A model generated the notes under the pieces. The model worked only from the letters and a program-made list of their open reading frames with translations. It did not search any database and was not told the origin of the DNA. Of a stretch of 14,631 nucleotides of DNA, positions 7,547-14,631 are shown in pieces. The stretch covers positions 1-14,631 of the forward strand of contig NW_003115456.1 of assembly GCF_000003605.2 (NCBI RefSeq), written 5' to 3'. The translations under genes were made by a program, and so were the position numbers. The stretch's first letter is position 1; each line of letters starts with the position of its first letter. The DNA comes from Saccoglossus kowalevskii (lineage: Eukaryota > Hemichordata > Enteropneusta > Harrimaniidae).

Positions 7547-10484
7547 GTAAGTGTATATTATAGGGAACTAAATTTCATTGTTATTGTTCCCAGTGCCTCC
7601 TGTAAGTTACCATGTTCGGCCGATAAAGTGTTCGGCGAGCGTATTTTGGTCAAGGTTCAAAGTCTGTCCATTTAAAATTCACATATAAGTACGATTTGTT
7701 ACTTTTTTGTTGTATTATCACAATTACATGTTTTGTGAATTTAGCTTTCGGAACTTGATTGGTTCTATGTTTGTGCCCAGTGATGGCGCAATTTCCGCTG
7801 CCAAGGCACTCCAAATAAACGACGACGGGTTTAGGTAACTATATCATTGTTAAAAAAATATCCCTCACGTGCGATAATATGAATTTGTTGCTCAGTTGGA
7901 CATTTTGCAACATTGTTAGCAAACAAAAAGAATTTTCATCACTTCAACTGTGATGACCTTGACGACATTTTTGAGTGCAATTGATAGGCACTGTATCAGC
8001 TTGCCAAACACCTTAGATGTCACAGTTTTTGTCCTCAGATTGTGTTGGTGTTCTTTATTTCAGCATAGCACATATTTAAATGGGTGCATATACGTTTCTC
8101 TTCTAAAAACTTGCACTGATTATAAGTTGGATCAGTACACGTGTTTGGCATTTCTGGACCAAACAAATCCAGCCCCTCTCCAAAAGTTGCCAACTGGTAA
8201 TATTCTATTTGTTTATGATACACACAAGATGTTGGTCACTGGACCATCATTCTATTGTCGTGGTTGGTTTTAGAAAACAATAACATATTGAAAATTAATT
8301 CAGAATAGAACTTAAATGAAACAGGCACCACTTTTCAAATACAATGTTTACATGTAACGATGGCCTAATGTGTTTTTGTTTTGGTCTCTTTCGATTGACA
8401 TTCTGTTAGTTTTAACAAACAAACCGGATTGGAATAAGTCATACATGAAGATTTTAGAAGGGAAGACTGTGATAAATAAACAAAAGAAAAGTTTACCGTT
8501 GCAATTTAATTCTGTGTAGGATTTGTTGAGTTGAACAAAAAACTTATTCACATTGCCAACAGGGATGCACAAAGTGTTTAATTTACACTTGTACTCAATT
8601 GTAGTAAGCTTTGTTAAGTTTTTGGCCTCATGACTTGTTCATAAAATTCAATCCAGAACCTATGTTGAGTCAGCGATCCAAGGTATAATTATTTTTCACT
8701 ATAATTGTGATTTACCAACATTCCGTTGTAAAAAACAAAAACAGAACAGTAACAAATGAACGACATGCTTAGAAAAAAAAGTGGCTGCCAGGTCAGAGGT
8801 CAATATCTCAAGATACATATTTTGAATGTGATTGTGGAAATACAGTTTATCTATTCTTCATTTTCATTAAAGCAGATTAATTTATACATTGAAATATTAA
8901 AAATAAAAGTTAAATTAAAGTAGTTAAATTGTAGCTACATATGTACTAGGGAGAAAAATTGACTATTAATTGCCTCATGTCTTAATAAATAAGCTCATGA
9001 ATATTAATTAGTGACCAGCACTCAAATGAACTGGGCAGAAGCCTGAAACATGTATTAATATATAGATCTGTATTGAAGGCATTAAGGCAAACTCAGTAGA
9101 ACCAGGGCTTTTTCCTGCAATGCCTCTGTGAAGTTCAAGCTTTAAATGTTATTCTAATTTAGATGTCGGGCAAGGGTAAAATGCCTTCATGTGGTTCTAA
9201 ATTAAGCATCACACTAACAGTTGAAAAGTGTACATGTGTAGTCCAACAAAAACGGCATGTTTTTTTTTTATCAAAAAAATAAAATAAATAAGATTTTCTG
9301 TCCAGTATGTCGTAAATTCCCGTTGGGACCAAATATATGATTAGAACCTGTAATAAATTGTGAAACCATATTTTCCTGGGTTCCCCTCTTCTTAGTATCA
9401 ACTAATAGTCTAACCAAATTAGGATCATAGCATCTGACCATATTCAACATGGCTTTATAACAATGTCATTATGTCATGTATTATTTTTAAGGGGGTTTCT
9501 GATTATTCACGGAAGATAAAATTATTTTACTGCTGACAATTTCCGATATCTTATCGGTGCATATTTGGTTGAATTATCCAAATAAAGTGACCTGGTACAG
9601 CCATTGTTTTCCATGAATTTCATTTATGTGTATTTTTTCATTGATCTGAATGATTTTTACACCTCTTACCAGACATTTTGTTAATGAGTTTTGCTTCTAT
9701 TAGCCTTCACACATTAGGATGGGCTCTTACATAATGTGAAATTATCTTGTGTTTTTATTTGGGTGGCTGTTAATTATTTCATTATTATTATTTCTGTTTT
9801 TATGAGTCACTCAGTAGCTATCCATGCATACAGTGCATTCCTTACCTGGTGTACATCTTGAAGCCACAGCAGTAGCACTTATTAACCTGGGTTATGTTTG
9901 GTATCTTGGTTTGGTGATTATTGCAGAGTTGACTGTCCCTTCCAAAACTACTGATTTATTCTGATGACACCATTTCCTAGACTTTAGTCCCAGTTGCTGG
10001 CATCGACAAAATGCTAACTTCAAAATATAATGACTCTATAATTTATTTAAAACAACTTATAGGAGTTGTATCAGTAAAAAAATAATGAAATTAAAACTTC
10101 ATGCGTATGCATTTGTTTCATGACCTTGTTCAAGATTGTTGAATGTACATGTACTTTAAGGCCAAAATACATGAAAATCGTGTATTTTCACCATTAAGCA
10201 GTGAGGGCGCTATTTGCCATATTGGTCCTGATCATGCTGTGTTTGCAAAAGCTTTCGGGCTATGATTTTATACACAATTTTGAATTGAGTGATAACTCCT
10301 TTATCAGATAGACGACCAATTCCGGTTGTTAATTTCAAGCCTTGATATCACAAATATACTCTTAGATTAAAAAGGACTGGGACTGTCATGTCATGACCTG
10401 TTCTCTTTTTAAATTGTCAAGTTGTTCAATATTATGTGTTTAATTCTTTAGTTTCACCTCTTTTTTTGTCTTGCACATTTTCAG
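7547..10484 (+). other. Intron 1 of the plus-strand gene
   Basis: The stretch is about 2.94 kb, from GTAAGT to a strong pyrimidine tract ending TTTTCAG. Two exon-like segments inside (7745-7834, 8064-8196) have usable splice borders but do not keep the frame. Other ORFs (minus 8348-8572 and 9159-9401) show no recognisable domain. The remainder is AT-rich non-coding sequence with no repeat that I can name. Confidence 0.6.
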
Positions 10485-10573
10485 GAGAGACCTTCCAAAG
10501 ATCTGAGCATCAGAGGAAGAGGAAGGCCAAAAAAACATAATGATGATGACACTAGACCATCACAGAATATAAG
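10485..10573 (+). CDS. Second coding exon, AT-hook (GRGRPKK)
   Basis: A 23-base pyrimidine-rich tract ending TTTTCAG precedes the exon, and AAG|GTAATA follows it. Of three frames only phase 0 is open, matching the phase 0 donor at 7546. The peptide reads ERPSKDLSIRGRGRPKKHND and then DDTRPSQNI with a split AG at the end. RGRGRPKK is a classic AT-hook, which binds the minor groove of AT-rich DNA, so the product is probably a nuclear or chromatin protein. The next exon would need to supply one base and is not found before the right edge. An ATAD2-family identity is possible but unproven. Confidence 0.65.
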
Positions 10574-12064
10574 GTAATAATGATTGCTATCATTCCAAAT
10601 TTGACTTGCATCACTATTAATGGTGAGAGTAATTTTGTTAATTGTTGACCTTATTTTTAAGATTGTTTGGTGTTACTTTCAAGTGCCCTGCATCTATAAG
10701 TCACTTAACAAATTATACAAGCATAAAAACCAGATATGAAATCTTGTGAAGAGGAGAGAAGTGTTTGGAAACGTGTACTCGATGCAGTTTCAGGTGTACC
10801 TAGGGGTTCATGTCAGGCGTCGTCCATATAAAAACTATACATGTATCAATATAAAATAAGTTGTTTGCAAACGAGACTGAATCCAATTGAATACTCTATC
10901 AGGGATTGCGTTAACGCGGAATTCCGCGTCCGGGAAGTATAGTTTTTCTGTGGGGTGCATGAATCTTTCAACTGGTGAGTCCCGGGGACGCATCCGGTGA
11001 GCATACGTCTCGGTCGTATTATGATAGGTCTAAAGGCATTGTGTGTGTTTACGATGCCATTGTCTCGCATACAAAATTCATAGAGCTTGTAAATTCACCT
11101 ACAATACTGTGCCATTGTCTTCAAAAACACCTATTAGCATCTATATTTCACAATGGAAAGTGTGAAGTCCCGTCTGAAGTACGGCGAGACAGTCAATACT
11201 GAGACAAGTAAAATGCACTGTGACCTGCTAATTTAACCGCCTAAAACTTACAATGTCACCCAAGGTAATTTTTCTCCAAAAAATCACTTTAACGAACCTG
11301 GTACGTGAAATACACTTTGTTTTCCTAATTTTATTGGTGACGAAATTATATTCTAAACAAAGTATAAACGATCACAACTGCCAAGCAACAAATGATCACG
11401 GTTGCGCAATGCAGTCATGCTGCGTTTCACAATTGTTGATTATTACTCAGTAGTGATTATAATAACGTTCAAAAAAACAAATTTGTTGAATTGTAATGAA
11501 ATGCAAATAGAATTCAACTTCGTTTCGTTGTAAGCAAATAATTCCGGTCGCAAATTAACGCTTGATGCTGTCGAGTAACCGCCATGTTCCTTGTCTTGCA
11601 TGGTTGACCTAATAGGTCAAATCTCTAATTAACCAATAAAAATGCTGGATGACGCCAACGTGTTCAAATTACCATAGCTCATTCAAATATGTTAATGTTA
11701 TTTAACGCAACGTGGAAGAGATTTGCCGATATTGTAGTACGATCATTTGGCTTGGGTTTTTACGGGAAAACGGCATGATTTTTTTTTTCAAATCAAAAAT
11801 AGCTGTTTTCAAAAGATAAACTGAGCATTTGAAGACTAATTTAACATTATTTACAGTGACAACAACTCGAACTGAAACGAAGTTTGCGCACTCACGCTAG
11901 TCACAAAAAACGTACTCTTGAATAAAAACTTAAATTCTATTTTAGGCGTCAGGAATGATTGAAATGCCCGAAAAATGACGCCAAAATATTTAAATAACGA
12001 ATATTAAATAAAATCTGCCGAAAAATCAACTACTGTAAAACACTTTGTAATAAAAACTTTGTAA
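10574..12064 (+). other. Presumed intron 2 of the plus-strand gene, non-coding
   Basis: No exon in a compatible phase is seen. The region includes a CpG-dense patch with overlapping palindromes (10908-10928) inside a foldback (10830-10947). Open frames at 10975-11202 and 11253-11453 have no recognisable domain or splice borders. An 11-bp inverted repeat links 11516-11526 with 11874-11884. Confidence 0.45.
10830..10947. repeat. Foldback with 11-bp arms and central palindromes
   Basis: The arms AAAAACTATAC (10830-10840) and GTATAGTTTTT (10937-10947) are perfect inverted repeats. Within them lie two overlapping perfect palindromes, GCGTTAACGC (10908-10917) and CGCGGAATTCCGCG (10915-10928). Confidence 0.65.
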
Positions 12065-13748
12065 TTATTTCTGCCCGTATTTTCGCCTTTGGTTAGAACG
12101 ATCCACGCCACCCATGTGATGTCTGTAACATTGTAACGATACAGGCACGTGTCTCTCGTAATCTACTGCTTCTGCCGCCGTAGCCAGTGGGGGATAGACT
12201 ATTTAAAATGAATATTTGTGCGCTGTCATCCTGGTATGCAGTAATATTGATAGTGTCGTTCGGTCTAGTTGCTGCTTTCATTTCACCAATTTTCAATTTC
12301 AGCTTCTTGCTTTTCCCCTCAGGAATTAATTGCGGCGGCAAGATTTTCTGATTTCGTCTGCTAAAACTACCGACCATGTACACTTTCAAGGGCTGTGTAA
12401 AAAGCGAATCACAGAAAAGAATATGGTTTTTTTCTGTGAAGGGCTGTAGCAACCGGTGTGTTGTCTTCTTGATTGTCCCAGTTTCTTTCTTTCTTCTCTC
12501 ATTTGTAGTTTTATATTTCACCCCCAAATACAGTTCAAAGTTTGCAATGTAAGACATTGTCGAGTCGCACACCTGCCATATTTTGAAGCCATCACGATCG
12601 GGTTTGTGGGGCAATCTCTGCTTAAACTTGGACCGTCCCTTGAATCTAATCATACCCTCATCAATCGAAATTTCCTGTCCTATCTGGTAGTATCGCCGAC
12701 AATTTTCGAGTATGGGTTTCAGCCACAAGTTGATTTTATACAACGGGTCAGCCTCTGATCGTTGATGACGACGTTCAGTGTCAGGATCCCGCCGCTAAAT
12801 GAAAACAACGCATTAGCATTTGAAATCTGGCCTGAGTCATTACTGATGCAATTCCCATATTCTGCAGTAAGGGGTCACTCGACAAATAATCGTCGATTGC
12901 TGATTTGTGATCAACTCCCCCATACATATCATCACACCAAAGAATGCTTGCATTTCACTGAAATTTGTATTACGCCAGCGGGTGTTTAATTTTTTTGCAA
13001 TGTATTTTTGCTGATATTTGGCGTATTTATTAGTCTCGATGGAAGCCAGTTCTATCAGTTCTGGTGGGATAAATTTGTAGAAATATTCCACCTCGCGAGC
13101 ATATGAAGGCAGTTCGAAAGTTGGTCCAGATTCGTGTTCAAAAACACGTTTTTTAATAGTTTGTCTTGTGGGGAAACTCGCAAGTGTTGATTGTTCTGTA
13201 TCGCATACATTTTCTTGTACCGTTTCTTTGGCGACATCGACGTTTTGTTTTCGTACTTGCTGGGCCGATATGTTCAGGCCCCTGCTTTTCTGTGTTGGCA
13301 GTTGTGGCGGATGTCGACGGTTTCGATTCGCAAACATTGTCTTGCAAAAATTGTATCACATCTTCGATGGCGTGACCAACTCCCGTTTCTTCGGCATTTG
13401 CTTCGTCGGCAACTGGTGATTCAACCACTTTACGGTTCGTCTTAGATTTACGTTTGCCTCCTGGTTTGCCCCCTGGTTTGCCCCTGCAGTCCTTTGAACG
13501 GCTTTCTTCTGTAATCGCATGTTCATTGACAGAGGAGTCAGTCTTCGACTTGTGTTTGTTCTTTTTATTTTTACGCCTTTTCTTGTGTGGACTATTATCA
13601 CTGGTGTGTCCGTGGTACGTTTGGCTGGTAACTCACCGACGTCAAATGTTTCCTTTGCTTTGGATTCAGTGTTCTCCCCAGACTTTATGTCAAGCATCAC
13701 GGCCAATTTGCATAACAATACATCTAATTTGCATAATTGTATTTGCAT
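12065..13748 (-). pseudogene. piggyBac (PGBD-type) transposase, frame-broken
   Basis: The DDE_Tnp_1_7 family cuts and pastes DNA at TTAA sites. Reading right to left, blocks in different frames are: a start (MLDIKSGENTES, about 13695-13620); a basic, low-complexity segment (KKRRKNKKNKHKSK, GGKPGGK; about 13590-13240); the conserved N-terminal block (FELPSYAREVEYFYKFIPPE, ETNKYA, WRNTNFSEMQAFFGVMICMG; to about 12921); IDDYLSSDPLLQN (to about 12797); the catalytic core (ADPLYKINLWLKPIL, SIDEGMIRFKGRS, HILFCDSLFTQ; to about 12190); and CYRHHMGGVDRSNQRRKYG, then TAA at 12065. The three catalytic Asp candidates fall at 12660-12662, 12408-12410 and 12101-12103. At least five frame changes are needed. 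The C-terminal domain after MGGVD is missing, so the copy is dead as it stands. Confidence 0.88.
13706..13748. promoter_or_regulatory. Three octamer motifs ATTTGCAT at the piggyBac ORF start
   Basis: Perfect ATTTGCAT (POU/octamer motif, reverse of ATGCAAAT) occurs at 13706-13713, 13727-13734 and 13741-13748, all in one orientation. GGCCAAT (13701-13707) overlaps the first. They lie at or just upstream of the likely start of the transposase, so they could be promoter elements. They also create the repeated peptide LCKL in the longest open frame. Confidence 0.45.
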
Positions 13749-14158
13749 AATAAGCAGTTTTTCCCAACAAATATTGTCAATCTACAATTAATTAAAGACA
13801 AGATATTTTTATATCTGATAAATTTTATATCATTTTACTGCATTGTATTTCATGTTTTTGTATCAAGTCAAATAAAGTTTGAAATAGAACAGCATAAAAA
13901 GGAAAGAAAATTGAAAGACTTCTGTTATAGCCAGTCAGTGAATATGTTTTCCATGGATGTAACTGGTTCATCATTGTGTACAAGTTTTAGTGCCCATGTC
14001 ACTGTCGGTTCATATAAACGTCTGGGAAAACATTTTTTGGTTAAATTTATAAAGTCGGCGAGATATCGAAATATGTTGAAATTAATAAATCAATAATTAG
14101 AAAAAAATTCTACAATGGCAGTTTGGCACTAATAGTCGGCGATTTTTCATTGCAATAT
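13749..14158. other. Spacer between piggyBac and hAT remnants
   Basis: The sequence is AT-rich with no recognisable gene. The 119-codon plus-strand ORF (13737-14096) has no known motif and is rich in Lys, Phe and Ile, as expected from base composition. Part of the stretch may be the 5' end of the piggyBac element. Confidence 0.5.
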
Positions 14159-14184
14159 CAGTGTTTCAGCCAGGATTTCGAAAC

Positions 14185-14246
14185 GTGGGACACAGTGACC
14201 CATGTCAGCCAAAAAGTGGGGACACACGATTTTTTTTAGGGACACC
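14185..14246. repeat. Subterminal GTGGGACAC-like repeats of the hAT element
   Basis: GTGGGACAC (14185-14193), GTGGGGACAC (14216-14225) and GGGACACC (14239-14246) lie within 90 bases of the terminus in one orientation. Short subterminal repeats of this kind are known transposase-binding sites in hAT elements. Confidence 0.5.
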
Positions 14247-14306
14247 CATTGTTAAATTTTCATAATAAATTGCATTTCACTCAAAAAAGTATGTTTACCT
14301 TTAATT

Positions 14307-14312
14307 TTTATT
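14307..14312 (-). terminator. Candidate poly(A) signal of the hAT transposase
   Basis: A minus-strand AATAAA lies 91 bases after the transposase stop and before the element terminus, where it would end the transposase transcript. Confidence 0.45.
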
Positions 14313-14402
14313 TCCATGATTGACAATGTACATAATACACATCAGCAAAGCCAATCAATATCAATATTCATTAATGAGATATACGGGTATAGATAATAAC
14401 AT

Positions 14403-14618
14403 TCATTTCGTATGAAATGCTCTCCTTGGTTTACTTGATTTCCATAAAGCAAGGGCTTCATTGAATTGAAAATCTTCAATACTGGGCCCCTCGCCAGAGA
14501 TCAGAGACAGCGTGTCCACTCTATGAGGTTGCAGTCTATTACGCGTTTTGGTTTTTATACGATTCTGAATCGAGAACCCACGTTCAGCAATCTGCTGTTT
14601 GAACTGGAAGTATAAGTG
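14403..14618 (-). CDS. hAT transposase C-terminal dimerisation domain (partial)
   Basis: Translating right to left gives HLYFQFKQQIAERGFSIQNR, then IKTKTRNRLQPHRVDTLSLI, then SGEGPSIEDFQFNEALALWK and a short basic tail before TGA at 14403. The pattern AERGFS-(x)-N-(x)-IKT-(x)2-RNRL ... DTL-(x)-LIS-(x)-GP ... ALALW is diagnostic of the hAT C-terminal dimerisation region (Dimer_Tnp_hAT), of the ZNF862/KIAA1586-like type. An in-frame TAG at 14619-14621 precedes this block. It is either a true stop, meaning a dead copy, or the end of an intron (GGGTTTAG|CAC), which needs sequence beyond the edge to decide. The rest of the transposase lies outside the window. Confidence 0.82.
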   Translation of the reverse strand, partial: HLYFQFKQQIAERGFSIQNRIKTKTRNRLQPHRVDTLSLISGEGPSIEDFQFNEALALWKSSKPRRAFHTK

Positions 14619-14631
14619 CTAAACCCGCCAA

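Larger units (their letters stand above)
11629..14044 (-). mobile_element. Possible extent of the piggyBac element (TTAA to TTAA)
   Basis: TTAA at 11629-11632 is followed by CCAATAAAAATG. TTAA at 14041-14044, read inward on the other strand, is followed by CCAAAAAATG. These could be degenerate terminal repeats flanking a roughly 2.4 kb element, a usual piggyBac size, with the transposase in between. The match is short and AT-rich, and family termini usually start CCC, so this boundary is a guess. Confidence 0.25.
14159..14631 (-). mobile_element. hAT-superfamily DNA transposon, 3' end only
   Basis: The left terminus begins CAGTGTTTCAGCCAGGATTT at 14159, the CAGTG-type start typical of hAT terminal repeats. 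Inside it lie three copies of a G-rich motif, then the end of the transposase on the minus strand. The element continues past the window. The target-site duplication should be the 8 bases before the terminus, TGCAATAT (14151-14158), if the boundary is right. Confidence 0.6.

Noticed and set aside
7296-7675. ORFs 7296-7550, minus 7322-7528, and the 3' part of 7436-7675
   Set aside because: Shadows of the 7436-7546 exon. The reading beyond 7546 continues past a consensus donor into intron.
7950-8273. 107-codon plus ORF as a gene
   Set aside because: No domain. Its central part is exon-like but phase-incompatible with the AT-hook exon, and is noted only as a possible poison exon.
12456-12989. 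Plus-strand ORFs opposite the piggyBac core
   Set aside because: They are antisense shadows of the transposase.
13166-13791. Plus-strand ORFs (69 to 98 codons) over the piggyBac N-terminus
   Set aside because: They are antisense shadows of the transposase N-terminal blocks.
1-14631. tRNA, rRNA, tRNA-derived SINE, CRISPR array or prokaryotic operon
   Set aside because: No A-box/B-box pair, cloverleaf, regular spaced repeats or Shine-Dalgarno-led gene runs were seen. The window is eukaryotic.

Overview
This is a eukaryotic, animal-type window: AT-rich, with small coding exons bounded by GT/AG introns and much decayed repeat sequence. It has no bacterial operons, ribosome binding sites, tRNA, rRNA or CRISPR. 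The animal gene content and the style of the degenerate repeats suggest an invertebrate, perhaps a bivalve mollusc. The phylum is inference, not proof.

Left half, minus strand (528-6673): a complete five-exon gene for a small four-segment membrane protein that I recognise as a TMEM244 orthologue. Coding exons are 6647-6673, 6457-6542, 4326-4435, 2309-2434 and 528-679. All junctions are GT/AG and all phases join, giving about 166 residues. No exon is visible as a complete ORF. Introns are 104, about 2021, about 1891 and about 1629 bases and hold repeats, palindromes and unexplained open stretches. The presumed 3' UTR carries a hairpin and a tandem 19-mer.

Middle (6674-7435): a 762-base divergent intergenic region, CpG-rich beside TMEM244, with two E2F-like sites and an E-box on the side of the next gene.

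Right half, plus strand: a head-to-head gene starts at 7436. Its first coding exon (7436-7546) ends with a consensus donor in phase 0. A second exon (10485-10573), open only in phase 0, encodes an AT-hook (GRGRPKK). The gene seems to run off the right edge. The N-terminus resembles ATAD2-family proteins, but this is tentative.

Downstream of that exon lie two DNA-transposon remnants on the minus strand. One is a piggyBac (PGBD-type) transposase pseudogene (12065-13748) broken into about six reading-frame blocks, with the three catalytic aspartates still readable across frames. The other is the 3' end of a hAT element: a C-terminal dimerisation domain (14403-14618), a poly(A) signal, GTGGGACAC-like subterminal repeats and a hAT-type terminus beginning CAGTGTTTC at 14159. 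The rest of the hAT element lies beyond the right edge.

I see no clearly new biological system. The most useful observations are the reconstructed TMEM244 gene and its ambiguous first splice junction, the divergent promoter with E2F-like sites, the AT-hook exon, the octamer cluster at the piggyBac start, and several unexplained palindromic or foldback segments.
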